Shown piece after piece: positions 27,340 to 37,484 of a stretch of DNA of 64,000 nucleotides (its first letter is position 1; every line of letters begins with the position of its first letter). This stretch comes from Methylophilaceae bacterium LSUCC0665. GTDB lineage: Bacteria > Pseudomonadota > Gammaproteobacteria > Burkholderiales > Methylophilaceae. The translations under genes and the position numbers were made by a program. Location of the stretch: positions 558,001-622,000 of the forward strand of contig CP103437.1 of NCBI GenBank assembly GCA_024919215.1, written 5' to 3'. The notes under the pieces are model-generated. The model saw nothing but the letters and a program-made list of their open reading frames with translations, was not told where the DNA came from and did no database searches.

Positions 27340-29748
27340 ATGGCTCAAGAAATAATTAACCCTATAACCCCCTTATTACCCTTACGAGATGTTGTTGTCT
27401 ATCCTCAGCTTGTTATTCCTTTGTTTGTTGGACGTGACAAGTCAATTAAAGCTATTGAAAAAGCAAATAATGGAGATAAACAGATACTGCTAGTTGCTCA
27501 AAAGTCAGCAAACAAAGATGATCCGGACGTTAAAGATTTGTTTGAAATTGGAACCTTAGCCACAATCCTACAAATGTTAAAGCTTCCTGATGGGACAGTT
27601 AAAGTTCTAGTGGAAGGGATTGAGAGAATTCAATTAACTAAGTTTTATGATTCTGGTGAATTTTGGTCTGCAGAATCCAAGGTGATTAAATCCCGTGAAG
27701 TGAAGGATAAAAAATCAATCGCATTGATGCGAACACTTTATTCTCAGTTTGATCAGTATGTGAAGCTCAATAAGAAAATTCCCCCTGAGTTATTGACAAC
27801 TTTGTCATCAATTGAAGAACCTGGACGCATGGCTGACTCGATTGCAGCAAATTTAAATCTTAAGCTTCAGGATAAGCAAAAATTACTTGAGACGATAAAT
27901 ATTCGTGAAAGACTTGATCTTTTGTTATCTCTCCTTGAGGCTGAGCTTGATATTCTGCAGGTAGAAAAAAGAATCAGGGGGCGTGTTAAACGCCAGATGG
28001 AAAAATCTCAAAGAGAGTATTATCTAAACGAGCAAGTTAAGGCTATTCAAAAGGAACTTGGCGAACAAGATGAAACAGCTGAATTTGATGAATTAGAGAA
28101 AAAAATTAACACTGTTGGAATGTCTAAAGAGGCTCAGGATAAAGCTCTAGGTGAGTTAAGAAAGTTAAAAATGATGTCACCAATGTCTGCAGAGGCTTCC
28201 GTGGTGAGAACCTATATTGAAACTTTGATCAATCTTCCATGGTCGAGCAAAACTAAAATCAATTCAAGTCTCAAAGATGCGGAAATAATTTTAGATGCTG
28301 ATCATCATGGCCTTGATAAGGTCAAAGAAAGAATCATCGAGTATTTAGCAGTGCAACAAAGAGTGGACAAGGTCAAATCTCCAATCCTCTGTCTTGTCGG
28401 TCCTCCTGGCGTTGGTAAAACTTCTCTAGGGCAAAGTATTGCTAAGGCAGTCAACCGAAAATTTATCAGAATGGCACTAGGTGGAGTTCGCGATGAATCA
28501 GAAATCAGAGGACACCGAAAAACTTATATTGGCTCCATGCCGGGAAAAGTTTTACAAAATATGACCAAAGTTGCTGTTAATAATCCATTATTCCTTTTAG
28601 ACGAAGTGGATAAAATGGGACAGGACTTCAGAGGAGATCCATCATCTGCTTTGTTAGAAGTTTTAGATCCTGAGCAAAACCACACCTTTATTGATCACTA
28701 TGCAGAGGTAGAATACGATCTTTCTGATGTCATGTTTGTGGCAACTGCAAATACTTTAAATATTCCTGAACCACTTTTGGATCGTATGGAAATTATTCGA
28801 TTACCTGGTTACACGGAGCAAGAGAAAATAGATATTGCTCTCACCCATTTGGTACCAAAACAACTTAAGGCTCATGGATTAAAAAGAAGTGAGTTGAATA
28901 TCGCGCATTCAGCAGTGAAAAGCATTATACAATTTTACACGCGTGAAGCTGGGGTTAGAAGATTAGAGCAAGAGATTGCAAAAATCTGCCGAAAATCAGT
29001 CAAACAGCTTCTTACTAAGAAAAAACTGACAAAGTTATCAGTTACGGCAAAGAATATTAATGATTTCTTAGGTATTAAAATTTATGACATTGGACTAGCC
29101 TCGAAAAAAAGCCAAGTTGGGCAGGTGACAGGCTTAGCCTGGACACAAGTTGGAGGCGAGCTATTAACAATTGAATCAGTAATTATGCCTGGTAAAGGAA
29201 AAATAAACCTCACCGGCAAACTTGGTGATGTCATGAAAGAATCTATTCATGCTGCGCTAAGTGTTGTGCGAAGTCGTTCTAAAAGGCTCCATATCTCAGA
29301 AGAGTTTTATGAAAAGAATGATTTTCATATTCACCTACCAGAAGCCGCGACACCAAAAGATGGCCCTAGTGCTGGAATTGGTATGACCACGGGTATTATT
29401 TCATCTTTAACTGGAATTCCTGTGCGCGCAGATGTTGCAATGACGGGTGAAATTACTTTAAGAGGAGAAGTTTTGCCAATTGGAGGACTTAAAGAAAAAT
29501 TATTAGCAGCTCATCGTGGAGGAATAAAAAAGGTAATCATTCCTCATCTTAATGCAAAAGATCTGATTGATATCTCTCAAGAGGTGCTAAAGAAAGTTGA
29601 AGTAATTCCAGTCAAAACAATCGATGAGGTGCTCAAAATTGCTCTGACCAAAGATCCTGAGAGTTTAAAAGTCAGTAAAACAAGAACTGCAAAAAAAGCA
29701 GTTTCAAAGAACCATTTAGAGAAAATTGACAAATCTATCGCTCATTAA
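27340..29748 (+). CDS. lon: Lon ATP-dependent protease
   Basis: Hexameric quality-control protease. The N-terminal substrate domain begins PLLPLRDVVVYPQ. The AAA+ domain has Walker A GPPGVGKT at 354-361 and Walker B PLFLLDEVDKM. The C-terminal protease domain has the Ser-Lys dyad S677 (DGPSAG) and K720 (GLKEKLL), 43 residues apart as in E. coli. A lysine-rich tail ends the 802-residue chain. No clear ribosome site at the ATG. The hupB gene that commonly follows lon in Proteobacteria is missing here; two tRNA genes come next. Confidence 0.97.
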   Translation: MAQEIINPITPLLPLRDVVVYPQLVIPLFVGRDKSIKAIEKANNGDKQILLVAQKSANKDDPDVKDLFEIGTLATILQMLKLPDGTVKVLVEGIERIQLTKFYDSGEFWSAESKVIKSREVKDKKSIALMRTLYSQFDQYVKLNKKIPPELLTTLSSIEEPGRMADSIAANLNLKLQDKQKLLETINIRERLDLLLSLLEAELDILQVEKRIRGRVKRQMEKSQREYYLNEQVKAIQKELGEQDETAEFDELEKKINTVGMSKEAQDKALGELRKLKMMSPMSAEASVVRTYIETLINLPWSSKTKINSSLKDAEIILDADHHGLDKVKERIIEYLAVQQRVDKVKSPILCLVGPPGVGKTSLGQSIAKAVNRKFIRMALGGVRDESEIRGHRKTYIGSMPGKVLQNMTKVAVNNPLFLLDEVDKMGQDFRGDPSSALLEVLDPEQNHTFIDHYAEVEYDLSDVMFVATANTLNIPEPLLDRMEIIRLPGYTEQEKIDIALTHLVPKQLKAHGLKRSELNIAHSAVKSIIQFYTREAGVRRLEQEIAKICRKSVKQLLTKKKLTKLSVTAKNINDFLGIKIYDIGLASKKSQVGQVTGLAWTQVGGELLTIESVIMPGKGKINLTGKLGDVMKESIHAALSVVRSRSKRLHISEEFYEKNDFHIHLPEAATPKDGPSAGIGMTTGIISSLTGIPVRADVAMTGEITLRGEVLPIGGLKEKLLAAHRGGIKKVIIPHLNAKDLIDISQEVLKKVEVIPVKTIDEVLKIALTKDPESLKVSKTRTAKKAVSKNHLEKIDKSIAH

Positions 29749-29805
29749 ATTTAAGCTAGCATTTCATCATTTCTTATTGTAGAATGGCGTCCTCGATATT
29801 ATTTT

Positions 29806-29881
29806 GGGTGCTTAGCTCAGCTGGTAGAGCGTCGCCCTTACAAGGCGAATGTCGGCGGTTCGACCCCGTCAGCACCCACCA
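29806..29881 (+). tRNA. tRNA-Val(UAC)
   Basis: 76 nt with encoded CCA. The acceptor GGGUGCU pairs with AGCACCC. The anticodon arm UCGCC-CUUACAA-GGCGA gives anticodon UAC. The D arm is GCUCAGCUGGUAGAGC, the T arm GGCGG-UUCGACC-CCGUC. TAGAAT about 20 bp upstream may be its -10. Confidence 0.97.
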
Positions 29882-29887
29882 AAATAA

Positions 29888-29964
29888 GGAGTGGTAGTTC
29901 AGTTGGTTAGAATACCGGCCTGTCACGCCGGGGGTCGCGGGTTCGAGTCCCGTCCACTCCGCCA
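29888..29964 (+). tRNA. tRNA-Asp(GUC)
   Basis: 77 nt with encoded CCA. The acceptor GGAGUGG pairs with CCACUCC. The anticodon arm CCGGC-CUGUCAC-GCCGG gives anticodon GUC. Six bases after tRNA-Val, so the two are processed from one transcript. Confidence 0.97.
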
Positions 29965-30004
29965 ACTTTATAGAACTTTTTGAAGCAAGAAGGTCATAAA
30001 AATC

Positions 30005-31888
30005 ATGTTAGAAACAATTAGAAATGGTTTAGAAAAAAAATGGGCTAAGGTAGTATTAGTGATCATTGTAGTTCCTTTTGCTCTTTTTGGTATTGACTCT
30101 TACCTCAACTCAATGGGTTCAAATGTCACAGTAGCCTCAGTGAATAATTTTGAGATTACTGCACAAGATTTTCAGCGCTCCATGATGGTTCTTCAAGAAA
30201 GACTTGATGCTGAAGGGCAAGATAGATCAATCCTTCAATCTCCAGAATTCAAAAAAAGTGTTATTGATTCTTTAGTTGACAGTCAGTTGATTAAGTCAGC
30301 AGTCGATAAATATAATTTCCGTATTTCTGATGACCAGCTATCGACCTATATTGTTGGTATGCCTGACTTTCAAGAGAATGGTAAATTTTCACAAGACAGA
30401 TACGATCAAATTGTTCAATATAACGGCCTCACACCAAAGAAACTTGAGCAGCAAATACGAGGTGACATGGCAACTCAGCAAATTCAAGGCACTTTGGCTA
30501 ACTTAACTTATTTCCCGAAAAAAAATATTGAAGAGATAGCGAAGATTGCCTATCAAAAAAGACATGTCAAACTTTATGACATGTTACTTCTTGATTATGA
30601 GGATAAAGTTAAAGTATCAGATGACGAAATCAAGGAATTCTATGAGGCAAATACCGACTCTTTCATTCGACCAGATCAGGTCAAAATAGAGTTTGTTGTA
30701 TACTCCGTCGCCAATATCGTTCCTAATGTGAGTGTTTCTGATGAGGAAGTTAAAGAGTTTTACGAGTTCAATAAACAAAATTATGAAGGTGATGAAGAGC
30801 GTTCCGCTAGCCATATTTTATTTTTAGCTGATGCTTCTCAATCTGATGATGAGGTGGAAAAAGTCAGACAAAAAGCATCTAATGTATTAAAAGATATTAA
30901 AAAAAATCCTAAGAAATTTGAGGAGTTCGCTAAAGATCTATCCCAGGATCCAGAATCAGCTAAAAATGGAGGTTCGCTTGGATTCTTCAAACGAGGGGTG
31001 ATGGTTAAGGAATTTGAAGAGACTGCTTTTACATTAAATAAAGGTGGAATTTCTGACTTGGTCAGAACAGATTTTGGCTTCCATATTATTCGTTTAGATG
31101 ATATCAAAGGTGATCAAGTATCATTCAAGGATGTTAAAACCCAAGTAAAAGGTGAGCTTTTGTATGGAAAAGCTTTGGAAATTTACAATACCAATGCTGA
31201 AGATTTTAGTAATATCGTCTACGAGCAAAAAGAGTCTTTAGATCCTGTCATTGAAAAATATAACCTAGAGGTTCAACAAAGCCCTTGGATGTCAAAAGCT
31301 GATGCAGAGAATTTCTTTAACAACCCTGTTTTTTCTGAAGCCGTTTTTGATCAAACTATCATTGATAACAAGTTTAATACCCCAGCCGTTGAAGTTTCTC
31401 CCAATAATCTTGTTTCTGCGAGGGTTATAGATTTTAGAAAGTCTGAGACTCAATCATTAGATGATGTAAAAGATAATATCAAAACATTTTTAATGAAGAG
31501 AAACTCTCAAGAAAATTTAATTAATGATGGCAATAAGTTAGTTGAAGCGCTGCAAAACGGATCTGTAAAAGAACCAGAGTGGATTGATGAATTAACTATT
31601 GATAGATCTGATAAACAGGGATTATCTGACGTCATTGCAGAAGAGATTTTTAAAATGAACGCATCTGATTTGCCAGTTTACTCTGGAATTTATGACCCTA
31701 AAGGCGAATTTATGGTCATTAAACTAGACAAAGTTGACTCTGACAATATCTTGAAAGAAGATGTTGAATTCTTTAATGAAGAGTTCATGGCTGCTATTGA
31801 AAAAGAAATTGAAAAATCTTATATTGAAGATTTAAGAGCTGATTCAAAAGTAAAAATCAACTCTAAGTTTCTTCAATTTGCGCAGTAA
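30005..31888 (+). CDS. ppiD: Periplasmic chaperone/isomerase PpiD
   Basis: Inner-membrane-anchored folding factor acting on exported proteins near the Sec translocon. One N-terminal transmembrane segment (about 16-35, VVLVIIVVPFALFGID), a SurA-like chaperone region, one parvulin (PpiC) domain at about 266-368 with the motifs SASHILF and FGFHIIRLD, and a C-terminal chaperone region. 627 residues, close to E. coli (623). It follows two tRNA genes and converges on fabI with 3 bp between stops. Confidence 0.95.
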   Translation: MLETIRNGLEKKWAKVVLVIIVVPFALFGIDSYLNSMGSNVTVASVNNFEITAQDFQRSMMVLQERLDAEGQDRSILQSPEFKKSVIDSLVDSQLIKSAVDKYNFRISDDQLSTYIVGMPDFQENGKFSQDRYDQIVQYNGLTPKKLEQQIRGDMATQQIQGTLANLTYFPKKNIEEIAKIAYQKRHVKLYDMLLLDYEDKVKVSDDEIKEFYEANTDSFIRPDQVKIEFVVYSVANIVPNVSVSDEEVKEFYEFNKQNYEGDEERSASHILFLADASQSDDEVEKVRQKASNVLKDIKKNPKKFEEFAKDLSQDPESAKNGGSLGFFKRGVMVKEFEETAFTLNKGGISDLVRTDFGFHIIRLDDIKGDQVSFKDVKTQVKGELLYGKALEIYNTNAEDFSNIVYEQKESLDPVIEKYNLEVQQSPWMSKADAENFFNNPVFSEAVFDQTIIDNKFNTPAVEVSPNNLVSARVIDFRKSETQSLDDVKDNIKTFLMKRNSQENLINDGNKLVEALQNGSVKEPEWIDELTIDRSDKQGLSDVIAEEIFKMNASDLPVYSGIYDPKGEFMVIKLDKVDSDNILKEDVEFFNEEFMAAIEKEIEKSYIEDLRADSKVKINSKFLQFAQ

Positions 31889-31891
31889 TTC

Positions 31892-32674
31892 TTAGTCGAT
31901 TGCCCCCGCGGCCGTAATATTCATACCACCATCTACGTAAGTCACTTCACCGGTAATTCCACTTGCGAGATCACTGCAAAGAAATGCGGCAACATTACCT
32001 ACTTCGTCAATCGTCACATTTCGTCTTAATGAAGCGTGTTTTTCGTTAAATGAATACATCTTATCAAAATCAGAGATTCCAGATGCAGCTAAAGTTTTTA
32101 TAGGACCTGCGGATACAGCATTAACTCGTATCCCCTTAGGTCCTAAACTTTGAGACATATATCTCACATTTGCTTCTAAGCTTGCTTTTGCTAAACCCAT
32201 AACATTATAGTTAGGCATTGTTCTTTCAGCGCCTAGATAACTGACGGTAAGCAAGCTCGCATCTTTTGATAGCATTGGTAACGCTGCCTTAGCAAGGGCA
32301 GTAAAGCTATATGAGCTAACATCATGAGCGATGCGAAAATTTTCTCTTGAGGTGTTTTCGACAAAGTCTCCTTGCAACGCATCTTTTGGTACGAAGGCAA
32401 TGGAATGAACCAAGATATCAAAATGATCCCAGTGTTTTTTTAATAAACCAAATAAATTGTTTATTTGATCATCGTCTGAGACATCGCAAGGCAATACAAT
32501 ATTTGAATTAAAATTTGCAGCTAGTTTTTGCACTCGCTGCTCATGTTTTTCCATTTGATGTGTGAAGGCTAATTCAGCCCCTTGTTGATGCATTGCGTTT
32601 GCAATTCCGTAAGCGATCGAACGATCACTCAATAAACCTAAAATAAGTACACGTTTGTTTTTTAAAAAAGACAT
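31892..32674 (-). CDS. fabI: Enoyl-[acyl-carrier-protein] reductase (NADH)
   Basis: Last reduction of each fatty-acid elongation round. A short-chain-dehydrogenase fold with the FabI-specific N terminus [16 protein letters not shown]; active-site residues Y146, Y156 and K163 have the same numbers as in E. coli. The 260-residue length fits. It follows the ABC permease genes by 20 bp on the same strand, so it may share their transcript even though the functions differ. Confidence 0.97.
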   Translation of the reverse strand: MSFLKNKRVLILGLLSDRSIAYGIANAMHQQGAELAFTHQMEKHEQRVQKLAANFNSNIVLPCDVSDDDQINNLFGLLKKHWDHFDILVHSIAFVPKDALQGDFVENTSRENFRIAHDVSSYSFTALAKAALPMLSKDASLLTVSYLGAERTMPNYNVMGLAKASLEANVRYMSQSLGPKGIRVNAVSAGPIKTLAASGISDFDKMYSFNEKHASLRRNVTIDEVGNVAAFLCSDLASGITGEVTYVDGGMNITAAGAID

Positions 32675-32694
32675 GGAAACCTCGTATATAAATG

Positions 32695-33507
32695 TTACGT
32701 ATTCTGGTCGAAGTTATCTCTAAGACCCTCTCCGAGAAGATTATAACCTAATACGGTAATTAATATTGCTAGTCCAGGAAACAATGACAACCACCAAGCA
32801 AATTGGATATATTCTTTTCCATCAGTCAATATATTTCCCCATGAAGCTGTAGGTGCTTGAACTCCAAGCCCGAGGAAACTCAGACCAGATTCTACTAATA
32901 CAGCGCTAGCAACACCTAACACGGTACTGACAATTATGGGACCTAGGCTATTTGGTAATAAGTGCGTAAGAATAATTCGAAAGTCACTTGCACCCAACGT
33001 TTGAGCTGCGAGCACAAAGTCGCGCTCTTTTAAACTTAAAAATTCAGCTCTTACCAATCGAGTAACACCCATCCAGGAGGTCAAGCCGATGACGATCATG
33101 ATATTCCATATGGAGGGAGTGAGGAAAGCTATGACAGCAAGAATGAGAAAAAATGAGGGTATGGATAACATGACATCAACTAATCTCATGATTATAGTAT
33201 CAGCAATGCCACGATAATATCCCGCTAAAGACCCTAAAATGATTCCAATGAATGTGGATATTCCGACAGCGACAATTCCAACAAGAAGTGAAATTTGTGC
33301 TCCATGTAACATTCGAGAAAAGACATCCCGACCAAGTGCATCAGTACCCATCCAGTGGAATTCATTAGGAGATAACAAGATTGCATCGATATTAATATAA
33401 TTTGGATCAAATGGGCTAAGATAACCTGCAAATATAGCAAGTACGCCTATAATTAAGATAATAATTAACCCAGCTAAAGACATGGGGTTCTTTATAATCT
33501 TTTTCAT
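32695..33507 (-). CDS. Peptide/nickel-type ABC transporter permease, DppC/OppC family
   Basis: 270 residues, about six membrane segments, with the EAA-type cytoplasmic loop ([37 protein letters not shown]) that docks to the ATPase. The N-terminal [25 protein letters not shown] is the OppC/DppC signature. It forms a pair with the upstream DppB-type gene (4-bp overlap). No ATPase genes of this class lie in the operon, so the pair must borrow ATPases encoded elsewhere. Confidence 0.92.
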   Translation of the reverse strand: MKKIIKNPMSLAGLIIILIIGVLAIFAGYLSPFDPNYINIDAILLSPNEFHWMGTDALGRDVFSRMLHGAQISLLVGIVAVGISTFIGIILGSLAGYYRGIADTIIMRLVDVMLSIPSFFLILAVIAFLTPSIWNIMIVIGLTSWMGVTRLVRAEFLSLKERDFVLAAQTLGASDFRIILTHLLPNSLGPIIVSTVLGVASAVLVESGLSFLGLGVQAPTASWGNILTDGKEYIQFAWWLSLFPGLAILITVLGYNLLGEGLRDNFDQNT

Positions 33508-34523
33508 TTGACAAGCCCTCTACGAATTCTGGGATCTGCCCATGCATAAGCTAAATCAGCAATTAAATTACCTATTAAGGTCAAGATGGATCCAATAGTT
33601 AATATGCCCATCACAACCGGGAAATCTCTCATTAGAACTGCGTCATAAAACAATTTACCCATTCCAGGGATGGCAAATATTGATTCCGCAATCACTGAGC
33701 CGCCGATTAAGCCAGGTATAGATAATCCTAAGATAGTAATTAATGGAAGTAGAGCATTTTTTAAAGTATGTACAAAAATAACTTTTTTTTCATACAATCC
33801 TTTTGCTCGTGCAGTTTTTATGAAGTCTTGATTCAGAATTTCAATCATTCCGTTTCGAACATATAGCGAAATTCCTGCCAATCCACTCAAGCAAGAAATA
33901 AATACAGGTAATGCCAGATGTTTTAAAAGATCAAATATTTGACCCAACTTACTCATTTGCTCGTATCCAACAGAATGTAATCCCGATATAGGCAGAACTT
34001 GATTAACAACCCCCAATGAGTACATTAAAATCAAGGCTAACCAAAAACCAGGAATGGCAAAACCAATAAATACAAACAGGGTTATGATTCGATCTGGGAT
34101 CTTATTTTTTTTAATGGCAGCAATTGTTCCAAGCAATATAGAGATCGAGAAAATAAGTAGTATCGTTAAAAGATTAATTAATAGGGTTATAGGCAGTGCT
34201 TTTTGAATTAAGCCTGGCTTAATGTTGCCATTTTCATCCTTAGTTTCCCATAATACTGGCCTTTGATGCGAAGCAAATGATGAACCAAAGTCCAACTGAA
34301 CAATTCTTTTTAACCATAAACCATATTGAACAATAATAGGTTTATCAAGATTATATAATTCTCTAAGCTTTTGACGTGACTCCTCACTGGCTTTTGGATT
34401 AAATGCACTTTCGTTGGACGTGATATCGCCTGGAGCTAAATGCATTATAAAAAAAGATATTAAGCTGATTCCAATTAACATAGGAATCATCCACAGTATT
34501 CTTTTGACTAAATAATTTAACAT
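33504..34523 (-). CDS. Peptide/nickel-type ABC transporter permease, DppB/OppB family
   Basis: 339 residues starting MLNYLVKRILWMIPMLIGIS, the usual DppB/OppB beginning, then a periplasmic stretch and five more membrane segments. The EAA loop DFIKTARAKGLYEKKVIFVHTLKNALLPLITILG is intact. C-terminal DLAYAWADPRIR is typical. It lies directly after the binding-protein gene with no spacer and overlaps the second permease by 4 bp, so all three are cotranslated. Confidence 0.93.
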   Translation of the reverse strand: MLNYLVKRILWMIPMLIGISLISFFIMHLAPGDITSNESAFNPKASEESRQKLRELYNLDKPIIVQYGLWLKRIVQLDFGSSFASHQRPVLWETKDENGNIKPGLIQKALPITLLINLLTILLIFSISILLGTIAAIKKNKIPDRIITLFVFIGFAIPGFWLALILMYSLGVVNQVLPISGLHSVGYEQMSKLGQIFDLLKHLALPVFISCLSGLAGISLYVRNGMIEILNQDFIKTARAKGLYEKKVIFVHTLKNALLPLITILGLSIPGLIGGSVIAESIFAIPGMGKLFYDAVLMRDFPVVMGILTIGSILTLIGNLIADLAYAWADPRIRRGLVK

Positions 34524-36152
34524 TTAGAGACTCATCTCATTTCTTCTAAATTTTTTCGGAATATACCACTCGTAATCATTATGAAATACACCTGCTGGAG
34601 GAGTTATTTTCTTTACACCTTTTATTTTTTTATGAATAGCTGTTAATCCATATCCGGCATACAGATATATAATAGGTTGCTCGTCATAAATAATTTTAGA
34701 AAACTCGTCATAAATCTGTTTTCTTTTTTCATTTTTTAGTTCTTTCCTTCCATTCTCAAGAAGTGTGTCTACTCTAGGATTATTGTATCCAATAAAATTG
34801 AATTGACCCGGCCCATCTTGCGAAGAGTGCCAGATACTATACTGATCTGGATCAAGGGAAAGACTCCAACCAAGAACAACAGCCTCAAACTCACCTGTTT
34901 TGATAAACCTGTTCACAAAACTTGCCCATTCAATAACCCTGATACTGACATCAATGCCTATATCCTGAAGGCGCCGCTGAATTAGCACTGCAGTCATTTC
35001 TCGTTGTTTGTTTTGGTTTGTGAGAATTTCAAAAGCAAGAGGCTTGCCATCTTTTTCGTAGATATTGTTTGCATTCAGTTGGTAGCCAGATTTTTCAAGC
35101 AATTCTCTGGATTTACTAACATCAAAAGAAATTTTATTGATTGACTTATTTTCCCAATATGTACCCGGCTTATATGGGCTGGTGATTTCTTCGCCTAATC
35201 CAAGCAAAACACCATTGATAATTTCTTCTTTGTTGATAGCATAACTAATCGCTTTTCTGATATTGAGATCATCAAAAGGCTTTTTCTTTAAATTAAAACC
35301 AAAGTAGGTATACCCATTACCCATCTCTTTATAGAGATTAATTTTATCGTTCAACTCAGATCGACTAGGGAAGACTCTTGAGTACTGAATTGGGTTTATA
35401 TTCATCAAATCAATATTTCCTGCAATCAGTTCCATAAATTGGGATGATAGGTCAGGAATGATTCTGGTTATCTTTTTTTCTAGAAGTGGTCGACCATGGA
35501 CGGAGTTAGGGTTAGTTTTGAGCTTAACTTGCTGACCGGTTGTCCATTCATCTAGGGCATAGAAGTTCGTACCTGTAGGGTTTAATGAGAAGTAGGTATC
35601 GTTAATATTTTCATTTTTAAGTAAATGTTCTGGGAGTATGTGCAAGGACGCCCATGTTTCAAGGGCAGGAGCATAAGGTTCATCGTACTCAGCAATAAAT
35701 ATGTGATTGTTTGCACATGAAGCTGAACTGACCAGTTGATAATCAGACCCGTAAGGAGTTCTAGTATCTGGGTCAGTTACTTTCTTCCAAGTAAATAGCA
35801 CATCTTCACATGTAAACGGTTTGTCGTCAGCCCATTTAATATCTTGCTTTAAATTAAATGTAATTTTTTTATAATCATCAGAAATTGTCCAACTGTCGGC
35901 CAGGTCTCCTTCAAAACCAAGATTTTGATCATATTTCAAGAGTGCATTGAAAATTTGTCCGGCAATCGCAGATGAGGCTGAGTCACCAGCTATCATAGCA
36001 ATCAGGTTATTTGGCTCGCCAATCATTGCATTGGTCAGCACACCTCCAGATTCTGGTGGGATAGGGTCATCATAGTTAGTATTGTCAAGATTTTGACTAT
36101 TATTACAACCAACGACAAGACTTAAAAAAATTAAAGCTAAAAACTTATGCAT
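34524..36152 (-). CDS. Extracellular solute-binding lipoprotein, family 5 (peptide-type)
   Basis: 542-residue family 5 binding protein. The lipobox VVGC puts the lipidated cysteine at residue 16. The mature chain shows the family pattern ADSWTISDDYKKITFNLKQDIKWADDKPFTCEDVLFTW and LNIRKAISYAINKEEII. Ligands in the family range over oligopeptides, nickel and opines; sequence alone does not settle it. First of three transport genes, 6 bp downstream of mltD, so murein-derived peptides are one possible ligand, by context only. Confidence 0.9.
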   Translation of the reverse strand: MHKFLALIFLSLVVGCNNSQNLDNTNYDDPIPPESGGVLTNAMIGEPNNLIAMIAGDSASSAIAGQIFNALLKYDQNLGFEGDLADSWTISDDYKKITFNLKQDIKWADDKPFTCEDVLFTWKKVTDPDTRTPYGSDYQLVSSASCANNHIFIAEYDEPYAPALETWASLHILPEHLLKNENINDTYFSLNPTGTNFYALDEWTTGQQVKLKTNPNSVHGRPLLEKKITRIIPDLSSQFMELIAGNIDLMNINPIQYSRVFPSRSELNDKINLYKEMGNGYTYFGFNLKKKPFDDLNIRKAISYAINKEEIINGVLLGLGEEITSPYKPGTYWENKSINKISFDVSKSRELLEKSGYQLNANNIYEKDGKPLAFEILTNQNKQREMTAVLIQRRLQDIGIDVSIRVIEWASFVNRFIKTGEFEAVVLGWSLSLDPDQYSIWHSSQDGPGQFNFIGYNNPRVDTLLENGRKELKNEKRKQIYDEFSKIIYDEQPIIYLYAGYGLTAIHKKIKGVKKITPPAGVFHNDYEWYIPKKFRRNEMSL

Positions 36153-36158
36153 ATATCC

Positions 36159-37484
36159 TTATTGAGGAATATCGATGTACTTACCTACGATTATTTTTGT
36201 GCTTTTGAGTTCATTAAACTCCATTAAATCTTTGATTGAGATCTTATATTTTTTAGCTATTCCGCCCAACGTATCTCCTGGCTTAATCTTATGGGTAATA
36301 ATCGTTGAGTAGGAGTATAAATTATCTGTGTTAATTGGATATTTCTTTAAAACATCAGGTGACGCAGGAATTAAGATAATTTTGTTTTTAAGAGTTTGAT
36401 TGCTTCTTAATTGATTAATCTTAATTAATTCCTTTATATCAATATTAAATTTTTTAGCCACATGGTTTACCTTTTCTCCTTTGATGGGTGTATACGAAAT
36501 CCAGTTGGTTAGGGGATCCTTATGATCTTCCAAATTTTTCAAAAATGTATCCACACTGTCAACAGGTAATAGTATATCCTGAGCACCAAAATGGGCTTTC
36601 ATTAAGGGTCGGTTATGTTCAGCATTCAATAATTGGAATTCTTCGAAGGGTATATCTGCTAATTCAGCTGCTAAATGTGTATCCATTTCATCAGGAACAT
36701 TAACAACTTGGAAATAAGGTTTATCTGGAATGTCCTTAATATACAGTTGAAATCTTTCAGGATCTTGAATAATTTTTTTAACCGCTAACAATTTTGGTAC
36801 ATAATTTTTTGTTTCTTTTGGAAGCCTGAGGGAATAATAATCAGTAGCTAATTTTCTTTTTTTATTTCTTAAAATAGCTCTTTTTACTCGACCCTCTCCA
36901 GCATTATAAGCTGCTAGAGCTAATTCCCAGGACCCAAAAAGATTATGAAGATACTCAAGGTAGTCCAAGGCAGCATTAGTGGAGTCAATAATATTTCGCC
37001 TCTTATCTCTCCACCAGTCTTGCTCAAGGCCAAATAATTTTCCTGTTGATGGAATAAACTGCCATACTCCTACTGCTTTTTGCCTTGATTTAGCAATAGG
37101 ATTGTAAGCACTTTCAATCATAGGAAGTAGAGCTATTTCCATTGGCATGTTTCTTTTTTCTACCTCTTCGACAACATGAAATAAGTAACGAGATGATCTT
37201 TCGATCATCCTCTCAACATACTCGGGTCTAGATTGGTACCATTTTGCATATTCTTTAACTCTTCTGTTATCAATATCTTTAATAGCAAATCCATTTTGTA
37301 TTCTTTCCCATAGATTTTTATCTCCCTCAATGTAGTGCACTGTCTCTTCATTATCTGGGACAGGATCATCAAACAATTCAAGAGTTACGCCCTCGACATT
37401 TTCAATTGTAGTTGGGAATTCAAAGGAATTTGAAAAAAGGGAGGGGCTCAGGAGGATTGAAAAAAACAGTAATATATATTTCAT
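36159..37484 (-). CDS. mltD: Membrane-bound lytic murein transglycosylase D
   Basis: Cleaves glycan strands of peptidoglycan. A signal peptide (1-20) is followed by an SLT domain with catalytic E124 in LLPMIESAYNP and the typical AVGVWQFIPSTGKLFGL, then two LysM repeats at about 340-385 and 391-437 (HKIKPGDTLGGIAKKYKISIKDLMEFN in the second). No lipobox cysteine is seen, unlike E. coli MltD. It overlaps gloB by 1 bp; mltD-gloB next to yafS-rnhA-dnaQ is an order also known in E. coli. Confidence 0.94.
   Translation of the reverse strand: MKYILLFFSILLSPSLFSNSFEFPTTIENVEGVTLELFDDPVPDNEETVHYIEGDKNLWERIQNGFAIKDIDNRRVKEYAKWYQSRPEYVERMIERSSRYLFHVVEEVEKRNMPMEIALLPMIESAYNPIAKSRQKAVGVWQFIPSTGKLFGLEQDWWRDKRRNIIDSTNAALDYLEYLHNLFGSWELALAAYNAGEGRVKRAILRNKKRKLATDYYSLRLPKETKNYVPKLLAVKKIIQDPERFQLYIKDIPDKPYFQVVNVPDEMDTHLAAELADIPFEEFQLLNAEHNRPLMKAHFGAQDILLPVDSVDTFLKNLEDHKDPLTNWISYTPIKGEKVNHVAKKFNIDIKELIKINQLRSNQTLKNKIILIPASPDVLKKYPINTDNLYSYSTIITHKIKPGDTLGGIAKKYKISIKDLMEFNELKSTKIIVGKYIDIPQ

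Noticed and set aside
29774-29965. Minus-strand open frame of 63 codons across the two tRNA genes
   Set aside because: It is the antisense translation of tRNA-Val and tRNA-Asp, giving the well-known spurious sequence GLEPATPGVTGRYSNQL seen in many databases.
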